Assembly (NCBI GenBank): GCA_046348685.1
Contig: JAXMDT010000001.1
Location: 226,592 to 290,591 of the forward strand
DNA: 64,000 nucleotides
Direction: 5' to 3'
Origin: JAXMDT01 sp046348685
GTDB taxonomy: Bacteria; Pseudomonadota; Alphaproteobacteria; Rickettsiales; UBA998
This document shows positions 56,021 to 64,000 of the stretch, in pieces; position 1 is the stretch's first letter, and the number at the start of each line of letters is the position of its first letter. The notes under the pieces were generated by a model. The model saw nothing but the letters and a program-made list of their open reading frames with translations, was not told the origin of the DNA and ran no database searches. The translations under genes and the position numbers were made by a program.

Positions 56021-56141
56021 ATTTGCCGTTATCCCACTAGACCTGCTATATTTATCATTGGTTTACGGCTTCTCAGATGTTTAGTGTGTTATCTTTATTC
56101 CGGTAGGTTTAGCATAATATCCTCACTTAACGGGAGGATTT

Positions 56142-56297
56142 ATGAGTAATCGCACGAGCAAAAAAGTAGCAAAACACCACAAGCCGGAACAAAAGAATTT
56201 TAACAAAAGTATGGTTATCGATAATCTCGATGAAGAGGGGCAGACCGGTAACATCCATCAGAATTTGACGCATCAACCGGGCAGACAGGATCGTTAG
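56142..56297 (+). CDS. Conserved-looking small protein (51 aa)
   Basis: ATG 56142 follows a perfect GGGAGG 6-8 bases upstream. The product is very polar and basic at the start (NRTSKKVAKHHKPEQKN) and closes DEEGQTGNIHQNLTHQPGRQ, DR. I recall small alphaproteobacterial proteins with a GNI-QN-T--Q---QDR ending, so it may belong to that unnamed group; this is from memory and unverified. No signal or membrane segment; probably unstructured. Confidence 0.65.
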   Translation: MSNRTSKKVAKHHKPEQKNFNKSMVIDNLDEEGQTGNIHQNLTHQPGRQDR

Positions 56298-56353
56298 TTA
56301 TCGCGAAGGTGTAAGTGAAACAGGCATCATTCGCATAATCCTGCTCTTAAAGG

Positions 56354-56881
56354 CTAGCGCACCAGTTCAGAATGCTGGCTAATAATTTCACGCTCTAAAT
56401 AAGTAAGCACTTGGCGATATGTGTTCTGAATAGGCTCTAACTGATTGCGGATTTCCTTCTCGTCTGTAGACCATAGGCGTTTGCGATACTCAAGATATGA
56501 CGCAATTACCTGATGCACGGTTAGCTGTGAGAATGGTTTGTAGATTATGCCTATGGCGCCGGCGTCAACCATGGCGCTACGTAATGCAACGTCCGGTGTG
56601 CGCAACATCCCGACAATAAAGGATTGCGGATCAAGCTTCATCATGATTCGGATTGCATCTAGGGTACTCTCCTTGTGTAACTGGTCGGCAATAAACACAA
56701 TGTCCGGACGCTGCTTGGCGAAACGTCCGAGAGAATGCGCCAGATCAGTGGTCGCCCATTTCTCAGCGCGAATAAAATTACATGTCGCAATGCTTTGCCA
56801 TGCCTGAACGCGGTTTTCTCTCTGGTTCTCGGCAATAAGGAAGGAAACACTTTCTTTTGTATGTGGCATGGGACTTTTCAT
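56354..56881 (-). CDS. Atypical response-regulator receiver-like protein
   Basis: 175 residues. A receiver-like fold (about 12-130) is suggested by VSFLIAENQRENRVQAWQSI, KQRPDIVFIADQLHKESTLD, FIVGMLRTPDVALRSAMVDA and GAIGIIYKPFSQLTVHQVIA, the last with the conserved Lys-Pro. But the usual acidic pair is EN, and the phospho-acceptor position after PDIVFI is Ala followed by Asp, so phosphorylation may be altered or lost. A 45-residue helical tail has no DNA-binding motif. Stand-alone gene, no adjacent kinase. Confidence 0.65.
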   Translation of the reverse strand: MKSPMPHTKESVSFLIAENQRENRVQAWQSIATCNFIRAEKWATTDLAHSLGRFAKQRPDIVFIADQLHKESTLDAIRIMMKLDPQSFIVGMLRTPDVALRSAMVDAGAIGIIYKPFSQLTVHQVIASYLEYRKRLWSTDEKEIRNQLEPIQNTYRQVLTYLEREIISQHSELVR

Positions 56882-57036
56882 CCTCTTTTTCGTCGTGGAA
56901 AAATCATCCTAGGCAGGAAAAATTAAGCGTAAGTTAACAAATCATGCTGCATCGCATAAATTATTAAATAATAAGTATAATTCGCACTGCAACGTGCAAT
57001 TTCTGAGATATTTTAGTAAATTTCGGAATAAGAATG

Positions 57037-57114
<78 letters not shown>

Positions 57115-57288
57115 ACATGTTCCAAATATGGAGGCGGATGGTCTATCGTATAGCGTGGGTTATGTCCAGATACGAATCCAAGGCAACTTACGAATACATC
57201 ATGCTTAGAAAAATGCACAAAAAATTAAATATTATTAATTCCTTATTAATTATGTAAGAATATAATTAATGGTAGGATAAACATTATC

Positions 57289-57552
57289 ATGCACTGGCAC
57301 AAAACGCGCATTTACTCCTACGTTTTCATGACCTTAGTAGGCGTTTCATTTCACGTTCTAACACTCGAGCGCGTATTGCAACCGGTAAAAAATGTTGCAT
57401 TGCTCTCTATGCCGAGCCGTGTGGTGCGAATTGATACTTCAGATGAATTCCAGACGGCTATGGATAACCGTAACGTGGGCGACCATATGATGGAAGTTGA
57501 TCGCTCGGTGCTTCCTGGAAAATACGAACTAAAAGCAAACAACGTTTTCTAA
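57289..57552 (+). CDS. Uncharacterised small membrane-anchored protein (87 aa)
   Basis: ATG 57289, with AGGA about 12 bases upstream. One hydrophobic segment near the N terminus (IYSYVFMTLVGVSFHVLTLE), then a polar part of about 55 residues (SRVVRIDTSDEFQTAMDNRN) and an end KYELKANNVF. Consistent with a single-pass periplasm-facing protein. No family recognised. 91 bases before the next gene on the same strand. Confidence 0.55.
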   Translation: MHWHKTRIYSYVFMTLVGVSFHVLTLERVLQPVKNVALLSMPSRVVRIDTSDEFQTAMDNRNVGDHMMEVDRSVLPGKYELKANNVF

Positions 57553-57643
57553 ATCCCATTTTATGACAATTTGTTGACAACAAGCTGTTTTTAGCTGCTG
57601 CAAGTTTTTTGCATGGTAAAACATCGCAAAAAAAGAAAAATAT

Positions 57644-58585
57644 ATGTCGCTCGCGCCAGAACAGATTGATTTTCTTAATACTAGAGTACGGCACTCGATA
57701 CGAGATATTGGCAACCAATGGAAGGAAGTCAGGCTCGGTTTTAGTAACGGCCAGGGATATTGTGACGGACTTTACATTCTTCCTAACGTTCTTGGCGTGA
57801 CTAATTTGGCTGTCGACAGCATTGGTCATACGATTACATTTGTTATCAAGCCTGCCGATCATGCTAACTTACGTCAGCACAAGGCGGTCAACTTTATCGC
57901 CGATGTCATCGGCGAGCCGCGCACGGTTGTTACTGGCGTGCAGCCACAAGGAAAACAGCCATCTGCATGGGAATTGATTAAAGTTAAAGCGCCGCTCACA
58001 TCGCATGCAAAAAGAATACTTGCTACATTAGGGAGTATTTTTGGAGAAAGGGATGGCCAGCTTATTTATGACGGTAGTTCTTACGGAAAAGTTTTTATTG
58101 CTAACCCTTTTGGGAGTCTTGGTGCTTTTGGCTTTGGGAGAGGGTTGTTCGATATTGAAGAAGAAAACGGGCGTATCCGCCGCATGGTAGTGAACGAGCA
58201 AGGCATTGAACGCATGGCGGAAGTCGGCTTTATCCCTGCTATGCGGATCATTATGCGCAAAAAAGAAACGCCGGAACTACTCGAAAAAATTGACAAGGTT
58301 CAGGCGGCACTATCAAGCTTCGGTGGAAAATTTACACAAAAAAATAATATTGTTTACTCAATGCCTTTTGGCGGCGCGGAAGCGGTTCGGCAATCTCATA
58401 TCTATAATCTATTCGAAAACATAGGAGGCAAGCCATTCGCTTTGGAAGAAAATGGTAAGGCGTTTATGGCGTTGCCTGCAGATGATGCAGGAAAGCTTGC
58501 GGTCATTGGCATCGATTCGCTAAAGGGACTAGGCACGCACTACGAGTGTGTGGATACGGCTTATAAAGTTGCTGTAATGGCATAG
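57644..58585 (+). CDS. Uncharacterised protein (313 aa)
   Basis: ATG 57644; a run AAAAAGAAAAA lies before it rather than a clear ribosome site. 313 residues, mixed alpha/beta, no signal peptide or clear membrane segment. Some blocks look globular: IGNQWKEVRLGFSNGQGYCD, KPADHANLRQHKAVNFIADV, GKVFIANPFGSLGAFGFGRG, MPFGGAEAVRQSHIYNLFEN. No family recognised. About 100 bases ahead of nuoA on the same strand but probably not part of the nuo operon. Confidence 0.65.
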   Translation: MSLAPEQIDFLNTRVRHSIRDIGNQWKEVRLGFSNGQGYCDGLYILPNVLGVTNLAVDSIGHTITFVIKPADHANLRQHKAVNFIADVIGEPRTVVTGVQPQGKQPSAWELIKVKAPLTSHAKRILATLGSIFGERDGQLIYDGSSYGKVFIANPFGSLGAFGFGRGLFDIEEENGRIRRMVVNEQGIERMAEVGFIPAMRIIMRKKETPELLEKIDKVQAALSSFGGKFTQKNNIVYSMPFGGAEAVRQSHIYNLFENIGGKPFALEENGKAFMALPADDAGKLAVIGIDSLKGLGTHYECVDTAYKVAVMA

Positions 58586-58687
58586 CAGGGCGTTACCACA
58601 AACTTTGAAATAAAAACGTTCGAATAATTGTCAACGCTCTTTTTTATTGATAATCGATGCGTGATTACCTAAACCGTGCCAAGAGTT

Positions 58688-59053
58688 ATGGAATCCGTCG
58701 TCGCATCCTATTTTCCGATTTTGATTTTTCTGGCCATTGCCGCTGGGCTCGCCACGGTAATGGTTCTGCTGCCGGTCATCGTCGCGCCGCGCAAGCCGGA
58801 CAATGAAAAACTATCGCAATACGAGTGTGGATTCGCGCCGTTCGGAGATGCGCGCGGAAAATTTGATGTCAGGTTCTACCTTGTCGCAATTTTATTCATT
58901 ATATTTGATCTTGAGGTCGCGTTTTTATTTCCGTGGGCGGTCGCACTCAAAGATATTGGTGCTTTCGGATTCTGGTCGATGATGCTTTTTTTGGGCATCC
59001 TGACCATCGGCTTCGTTTATGAATGGAAAAAAGGAGCCTTGGAGTGGGAATAA
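58688..59053 (+). CDS. nuoA: NADH-quinone oxidoreductase subunit A
   Basis: Membrane subunit of complex I. 121 residues from ATG 58688 (AAGAG just upstream); a GTG at 58676 is possible. Three membrane segments; the family block [20 protein letters not shown] then [20 protein letters not shown] with conserved Cys, Glu and Asp residues. First gene of the nuo operon; its stop overlaps the start of nuoB. Confidence 0.95.
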   Translation: MESVVASYFPILIFLAIAAGLATVMVLLPVIVAPRKPDNEKLSQYECGFAPFGDARGKFDVRFYLVAILFIIFDLEVAFLFPWAVALKDIGAFGFWSMMLFLGILTIGFVYEWKKGALEWE

Positions 59054-59592
59054 TTCAGCCATCACAGCCGCAAGGTGTGCTGCCGCCGGGGGCAGAGCAG
59101 GACGCGTTGCTGAAAAATGTCTTTCAGGAATTCGGTGACAAGGGGTTTGTCGTCTCGAGCATGGATAAGCTGGTCAACTGGGCGCGTACCGGTTCGCTGT
59201 GGCCCATGACGTTCGGTCTTGCGTGCTGCGCGGTGGAAATGATGCATGCGGCAGCCAGCCGCTATGACATGGATCGCTTCGGAGTCGTTTTCCGCCCAAG
59301 CCCGCGTCAGTCCGACGTTATGATAGTCGCGGGGACCCTGTGCAACAAAATGGCGCCTGCATTCCGGAAGGTTTATGATCAGATGGCGGAGCCGCGCTAC
59401 GTGATTTCCATGGGAAGTTGCGCAAACGGGGGCGGTTATTACCATTATTCTTATTCCGTGGTGCGCGGGTGCGATCGTATCGTGCCGGTGGACGTGTATG
59501 TGCCGGGCTGTCCGCCAACGGCAGAGGCGCTCATGTATGGCATTCTTCAGCTGCAGAAGAAAATTCGCCGTACGGGGACGATAAAGCGATGA
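59044..59592 (+). CDS. nuoB: NADH-quinone oxidoreductase subunit B
   Basis: Carries the terminal 4Fe-4S cluster N2 that reduces quinone. I choose the GTG at 59044 (182 residues), which overlaps the nuoA stop and has AAGGAG 7 bases upstream; an in-frame ATG at 59023 lacks this. Cluster ligands: adjacent Cys in [50 protein letters not shown]. The stop overlaps nuoC (ATGA). Confidence 0.96.
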   Translation: MGIIQPSQPQGVLPPGAEQDALLKNVFQEFGDKGFVVSSMDKLVNWARTGSLWPMTFGLACCAVEMMHAAASRYDMDRFGVVFRPSPRQSDVMIVAGTLCNKMAPAFRKVYDQMAEPRYVISMGSCANGGGYYHYSYSVVRGCDRIVPVDVYVPGCPPTAEALMYGILQLQKKIRRTGTIKR

Positions 59593-60188
59593 AAGAAACG
59601 CTCGCGGAATTAGGTGATTACCTGGAGATGATGCTGGCGGAAAGCCTTGTCTCGCAGAACATCTACATGGATGAATTAACGGTTTATGTGGGGCGCGACG
59701 CCCTGGTGCGGGTTATGTCCCAGCTTCATGACGACGCGCATTGCATGTTCAAGCAGCTGATGGATATTACTGCCGTTGACTATCCCGCGAAGAAAGAACG
59801 CTTTGAAGTCGTCTACCATCTGCTTAGCATCAAGCATAATCAGCGCATTCGTGTGAAGGTCACAACGGACGAGGTGACGCCGGTGCCATCCATTGTTTCC
59901 ATTTATCCGACGGCGGGATGGTTTGAGCGTGAGGCATGGGACATGTACGGCGTGTTTTTCTCAGGTAATCCTGATTTACGCCGAATTCTGACGGATTATG
60001 GGTTTGACGGTCATCCGCTTCGCAAAGATTTTCCGCTGACCGGATATGTCGAGCTCCGTTACGACCCGGAGCAACAGCGCGTTGTCTACGAGCCGGTGAA
60101 GCTGCCGCAGGCCTATCGCAATTTCGATAGCCTTTCCCCTTGGGAGGGCGGTTTCTACGCTTTGCCCGGAGACGAGAAGGCGTCATGA
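59589..60188 (+). CDS. nuoC: NADH-quinone oxidoreductase subunit C
   Basis: Peripheral-arm subunit (30 kDa family) at the nuoB/nuoD interface. 199 residues from ATG 59589, overlapping the nuoB stop. Family signature [20 protein letters not shown], then [20 protein letters not shown] and [20 protein letters not shown]. Open frame upstream to 59418 is inside nuoB and not used. The stop overlaps nuoD by ATGA. Confidence 0.96.
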   Translation: MKETLAELGDYLEMMLAESLVSQNIYMDELTVYVGRDALVRVMSQLHDDAHCMFKQLMDITAVDYPAKKERFEVVYHLLSIKHNQRIRVKVTTDEVTPVPSIVSIYPTAGWFEREAWDMYGVFFSGNPDLRRILTDYGFDGHPLRKDFPLTGYVELRYDPEQQRVVYEPVKLPQAYRNFDSLSPWEGGFYALPGDEKAS

Positions 60189-61363
60189 CCGATACCAAAA
60201 TCAAAAACATGACGATCAACTTTGGACCGCAGCATCCGGCGGCGCACGGCGTGTTGCGTCTCGTGCTTGAGATGGACGGCGAGGTGGTCGAGCGTGCCGA
60301 TCCGCATATCGGTCTTTTACATCGCGGCACTGAAAAACTGATCGAGCATAAAACCTACCTGCAGGCGCTGCCGTATTTCGACCGTCTCGATTATGTGTCG
60401 CCTATGTGTCAGGAGCATTGCTTCGCGCTCGCTGTCGAAAAGCTTTTTGGGTGCGACATTCCGCTTCGTGCTAAATACCTTCGCGTTATCTTCGCGGAGC
60501 TGACGCGCATCTTAAACCATACGCTTAATATCACAACGCAAGCGCTTGATATTGGCGCAATGACGCCTTTGCTCTGGATGTTCGAAGAGCGTGAAAAAAT
60601 CCTAGAGTTTTATGAGCGTGCGTCCGGAGCGCGGTTCCATGCGGCCTATTTCCGTCCTGGCGGGTTGAAACAGGATATTCCTGCCGGCATGGAAGAGGAT
60701 ATCTTGAAGTTCTGCGAAGGCTTCATGCCTATAATCGATGATGTCGATGGCCTCCTTACCGAGAACCGTATTTGGAAGCAGCGCACGGTGGATGTCGGCG
60801 TTATTTCCGCCGAAGACGCGCTGGCGTGGGGCTTTTCCGGTCCCATGCTCCGCGGATCAGGAATCGCGTGGGATTTGCGTAAATCACAGCCTTATGAAAT
60901 CTACGGTGAGCTGGATTTCGATATTCCAATCGGGAAAAACGGTGACTGCTTTGATCGTTATCTCTGCCGCATGGAAGAAATGCGGCAATCCCTCAAAATC
61001 ATCAAGCAATGCATTGAGAAACTGCCGGGTGGCTTGGTGGCGACCGACAACCGGAAAATCTGGCCGCCGCGCCGCGCTGCGATGAAGGAATCGATGGAGG
61101 CGCTCATCCATCACTTCAAGCTCTATACGGAAGGCTATCACGTGCCAGCAGGAGAAACCTACACGGCTGTGGAAACCCCCAAAGGCGAGTTTGGAGTCTA
61201 TTTGATCGCCGATGGCACGAACAAGCCGTATAAATGCAAGATCCGTGCACCGGGATTTGCGCATCTCGAAGCGCTGGATTTTATGACTAAGGGCCACATG
61301 CTCGCCGACGTTTCGGCGATCATTGGCACGCTCGATATCGTATTCGGGGAGATTGACCGCTAA
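60185..61363 (+). CDS. nuoD: NADH-quinone oxidoreductase subunit D
   Basis: 49 kDa subunit that forms the quinone-binding pocket. 392 residues from ATG 60185, overlapping the nuoC stop. [20 protein letters not shown] carries the quinone-site His; later [39 protein letters not shown] and the C-terminal [20 protein letters not shown]. The stop overlaps nuoE as TAATG. Confidence 0.97.
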   Translation: MTDTKIKNMTINFGPQHPAAHGVLRLVLEMDGEVVERADPHIGLLHRGTEKLIEHKTYLQALPYFDRLDYVSPMCQEHCFALAVEKLFGCDIPLRAKYLRVIFAELTRILNHTLNITTQALDIGAMTPLLWMFEEREKILEFYERASGARFHAAYFRPGGLKQDIPAGMEEDILKFCEGFMPIIDDVDGLLTENRIWKQRTVDVGVISAEDALAWGFSGPMLRGSGIAWDLRKSQPYEIYGELDFDIPIGKNGDCFDRYLCRMEEMRQSLKIIKQCIEKLPGGLVATDNRKIWPPRRAAMKESMEALIHHFKLYTEGYHVPAGETYTAVETPKGEFGVYLIADGTNKPYKCKIRAPGFAHLEALDFMTKGHMLADVSAIIGTLDIVFGEIDR

Positions 61364-62058
61364 TGTCGCTTTCACACGGAAAAATGTTTGACGATGTGCC
61401 GCAACCCGCGGCGTTTGCCTTCACGGAGGAAAACCTCGAGGAGGCTAGAAAACACATCGCGAAATATCCAAAAGGCCGGCAGCAAAGCGCGGTGATGCCG
61501 CTGCTTTATATCGCACAGCGTCAGAACGCTGGTTGGATTCCAAAAGTGGCAATGGATTACATAGCCGAGATGCTCGATATGGCGCCCATTCGTGTCTATG
61601 AGGTGGCAACTTTTTATACGATGTATAATTTGAAGCCGGTCGGCAAATACCACGTGCAGGTGTGCACGACGACGCCATGCTGGTTGCGCGGTTCGGACGA
61701 AGTGGCGTCTGCCTGCAAGCAGCACCTTGGCGTCGACTTCGGTGAAACGACGCAGGACGGCCAATTTACGCTGAGTGAAGTTGAGTGCCTGGGCGCCTGC
61801 GTGAATGCGCCGATGATGCAGGTAAACGATCTTTTTTACGAAGATTTGAACGCGGAATCGACCAAGGAATTACTGAAAGCATTTTCTTCGGGAGCGGAGC
61901 CGCCGTCAGGCCCTCAGAACAGCCGTGTCAGCTCGGAGCCGGAAGGCGGCGCGATGCTCGCCTGCAAAAACCGGAACCTAAAAAAACGTCTAAAACAGCA
62001 ACTGTCTCCGGAGACGGCTCCAGCTGCGGCTGAAAACGTGCGGGGAGCGCCGCGGTAA
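61363..62058 (+). CDS. nuoE: NADH-quinone oxidoreductase subunit E (C-terminal tail doubtful)
   Basis: 24 kDa subunit with the 2Fe-2S cluster N1a. Ligands Cys101, Cys106, Cys142, Cys146 in CTTTPCWLRG and VECLGACVNAP. Residues 1-195 look normal. After SSEPEGG the reading (AMLACKNRNLKKRLKQQ) does not resemble the usual tail; the alternative frame gives RDARLQKPEPKKTSKTATVS, a common Lys/Pro/Thr-rich type of ending, so an indel near 61955 is likely and the true C terminus is uncertain. ATG overlaps the nuoD stop. Confidence 0.93.
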   Translation: MSLSHGKMFDDVPQPAAFAFTEENLEEARKHIAKYPKGRQQSAVMPLLYIAQRQNAGWIPKVAMDYIAEMLDMAPIRVYEVATFYTMYNLKPVGKYHVQVCTTTPCWLRGSDEVASACKQHLGVDFGETTQDGQFTLSEVECLGACVNAPMMQVNDLFYEDLNAESTKELLKAFSSGAEPPSGPQNSRVSSEPEGGAMLACKNRNLKKRLKQQLSPETAPAAAENVRGAPR

Positions 62059-62111
62059 TAAGCGCTACACGAAAGAATCATCCAATAAACGTTCCGGGGA
62101 AGATAAGAATA

Positions 62112-63378
62112 ATGCTTCAGGATAAGGACCGCATTTTTACGAATCTCTACGGCTTCGATGACTGGACGCTGGCTGGTGCCTGATCGCGCGAAGTGGAATT
62201 AAAAAAAAACGCGCTGATGGCGCTGGGGCGAGATTAATCATCGAGCAGGTGAAAAAATCCGGCCTTCGTGGTCGCGGCGGCGCGGGTTCTCGACCGGAAT
62301 GAAATGGTCGTTCATGCAGAAATCGGATGGCCGGCCATCCTACCTTGTGGTCAATGCCGACGAAGGGCCTGGAATACGAAGACCGCGACATGATGCGCCA
62401 CGATCCGCACAAGCGATCAGGGATGTCTCATCGCCGGTTATGCGATTCGCGCTGTTGCGGCGCTTGCCTGGCGCTATATTCGCGGTGATTTGCCCAGGCC
62501 AACCATCTCGAAGGCATGCGATTCAGGAATGCTATGAAGCAGGCTTGCTTGGCAAAAATGCCTGCGGTTCGGGCTATGATTTCGATATTATTGTCCATCG
62601 CGGTGCCAGGGCGTATATTTGCGGTGAAATGGCGCTCATCGAATCATTGGAGGGTAAAAAAGGCCAGCCGCGCCTGAAACCGCCGTTTCCGGCGGGTATG
62701 GGCGTCTGGGGCTGCCCGACAACGGTGAACAACGTAGAATCGATTGCGGTGGTGCCGACGATCCTGCGCCGGGGTGCCGACTGGTTTGCGGCGATTGGCC
62801 GTCCGAATAATACTGGCACCAAGGTATTCTGCATTTCAGGCCATGTGAACAAGCCCTGCAACGTCGAAGAAGAAATGGGTATTCCGCTAAAAGAACTGAT
62901 CGAGAAACATGCGGGCGGCGTGCGCGGCGGCTGGGATAATCTGCTCGCCATCATTCCGGGCGGTTCATCCGTTCCGCTGCTCCCGAAATCGATCTGCGAT
63001 ACGGTGCTGATGGACTTCGATTCGCTACGTGAAGTGAAATCTGGTCTTGGAACTGCGGCGGTGATCGTCATGGATAAATCGACCGACATAGTGAAAGCCA
63101 TCGCGCGGCTTTCCAAATTCTATAAGCACGAATCCTGCGGCCAGTGCACGCCGTGCCGTGAGGGTACGGGCTGGCTGTGGCGCCTGATGGAACGCATGGT
63201 GTTGGGCGATGCCCGCCGCGAGGACATCGACCATATGCTGGATATCGCGGGCCGTATCGAAGGTCACACGATCTGCGCGCTCGGTGACGCCGCCGCGTGG
63301 CCGGTGCAGGGCCTCGTGCGCCATTTCCGCCCGGAAATCGAACGCCGCATCGATGAATTTTCAAGAAGGGCAGCGTAG
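62112..63378 (+). CDS. nuoF: NADH-quinone oxidoreductase subunit F (5' third frame-broken)
   Basis: 51 kDa subunit binding NADH, FMN and cluster N3. ATG 62112 gives [20 protein letters not shown], then the frame breaks repeatedly to about 62570: pieces [40 protein letters not shown] and the IAGYAIRA block appear in different frames. From [18 protein letters not shown] on, the frame is clean: [20 protein letters not shown] (one residue short of the usual CGEETALIES), cluster Cys in [18 protein letters not shown], and a final [18 protein letters not shown] working NuoF would be needed, so the breaks are probably sequence errors. Confidence 0.88.
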
Positions 63379-63384
63379 GAGCCT

Positions 63385-64000
63385 ATGCCAAAACTGAAAC
63401 TAGATGGACAGGAAGTTGAATTCGAACCGGGGATGACCGTCATCCAGGTGTGCGAGCAGGCGGGCGTTGAAATTCCACGCTTCTGCTATCACGAGAAGCT
63501 GCATATCGCTGGTAACTGCCGCATGTGCCTCGTCGAAGTGAAACCCGGGCCGCCGAAGCCGCAGGCAAGCTGCGCGTTGCCCGCTGCCGAAAATATGGAA
63601 GTGTTTACCGCAACACCGATGGTGAAGCGCGCGCGGGAAGGGGTGATGGAGTTTCTGCTCATCAACCATCCGCTCGATTGCCCGATCTGCGACCAGGGCG
63701 GCGAATGCGACCTGCAGGACCAGGCGATGGCATACGGACATGGCCACAGTCGCTACCATGAATTCAAGCGTGCGGTCGAAGACAAATATATGGGACCGCT
63801 CATTAAAACGGAAATGAACCGCTGCATTCATTGCACGCGCTGCGTCCGTTTTATTTCCGACGTGGCGGGTGTTCCCGATCTCGGCGCAACAGGTCGCGGT
63901 GAGGACATGGAAATCACGACCTACGTTGAAAAAGCGATTGGCTCTGAGCTTTCCGGCAATATCGTCGATCTCTGCCCGGTCGGTGCGTTGACCTCGAAGC
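63385..64000 (+). CDS. nuoG: NADH-quinone oxidoreductase subunit G, N-terminal part (cut by window edge)
   Basis: 75 kDa subunit with several iron-sulfur clusters. 205 residues of the N-terminal part are present from ATG 63385 (AGGAG just before). 2Fe-2S ligands: [20 protein letters not shown] and SCALPA; His/Cys-ligated 4Fe-4[21 protein letters not shown]; next 4Fe-4S motif: [12 protein letters not shown] and [10 protein letters not shown]. The molybdopterin-type domain lies beyond the window. Follows nuoF by 6 bases. Confidence 0.95.
   Translation, partial: MPKLKLDGQEVEFEPGMTVIQVCEQAGVEIPRFCYHEKLHIAGNCRMCLVEVKPGPPKPQASCALPAAENMEVFTATPMVKRAREGVMEFLLINHPLDCPICDQGGECDLQDQAMAYGHGHSRYHEFKRAVEDKYMGPLIKTEMNRCIHCTRCVRFISDVAGVPDLGATGRGEDMEITTYVEKAIGSELSGNIVDLCPVGALTSK

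Overview
The window reads as one continuous stretch of a mid-GC alphaproteobacterial chromosome. The grounds are the family set: GatCAB amidotransferase, a CckA-type hybrid kinase, a DUF2125-like protein, LolA, two-domain NfuA, a proton-pumping pyrophosphatase and a nuoABCDEFG operon in the usual alphaproteobacterial order. Genus cannot be fixed from the sequence. There is no rRNA, CRISPR, transposase, phage or plasmid gene. The only tRNA seen is tRNA-Pro(TGG) with an encoded CCA.

Layout. 0-6 kb (minus): rnr (cut by the window edge), topA, dprA, plsY, ruvX. 6-9.5 kb (plus): gatC-gatA-gatB with a tiny lipoprotein gene between gatA and gatB. 9.5-12 kb (minus): a CckA-like kinase broken into pieces. 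12-16 kb: a small lipoprotein, a lytic transglycosylase and the NAD(P)HX repair enzyme. 16-20 kb (minus): membrane thioredoxin, soluble pyrophosphatase, H+-pyrophosphatase. 20-27.5 kb: argG, gyrA, coaD, folP and two more tiny lipoproteins. 27.6-31.8 kb: soluble histidine kinase, leucyl aminopeptidase, MarR-like regulator and small unrecognised membrane proteins. 31.8-41.2 kb: serA/serC, a hydrolase, two AT-rich paralogous polytopic membrane proteins, a GT4 glycosyltransferase, lolA and nfuA. 41.2-46.5 kb: DUF3147 protein, glmU, rmuC, pdxH and pyrD. 46.4-58.6 kb: a degenerate sensor kinase, several proteins I do not recognise, an esterase, polA, an EI24 protein, a lone receiver-like protein and the tRNA. 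58.7-64 kb: nuoA to nuoG, running off the edge.

Sequence quality is a major theme. gyrA, pyrD and cckA each carry a single-base frameshift. A patch at about 41.3-43.7 kb (DUF3147, glmU, 5' half of rmuC) and another at about 61.95-62.57 kb (nuoE tail, nuoF 5' part) are shredded by many indels although the protein-level similarity continues across all frames. Because gyrA, glmU and nuoF are normally needed, assembly or sequencing error is the likeliest cause, and every broken gene here should be read with that in mind.

Biologically the most interesting items are: a dCache/HAMP sensor kinase whose phospho-acceptor His and ATP-binding motifs are lost; a DNA polymerase I whose proofreading domain has lost its catalytic acids; a set of 48-92-residue lipoproteins, two of them translationally coupled to housekeeping genes; tandem AT-rich PTPS_related membrane proteins; and several unrecognised proteins. 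I found no convincing complete new system.
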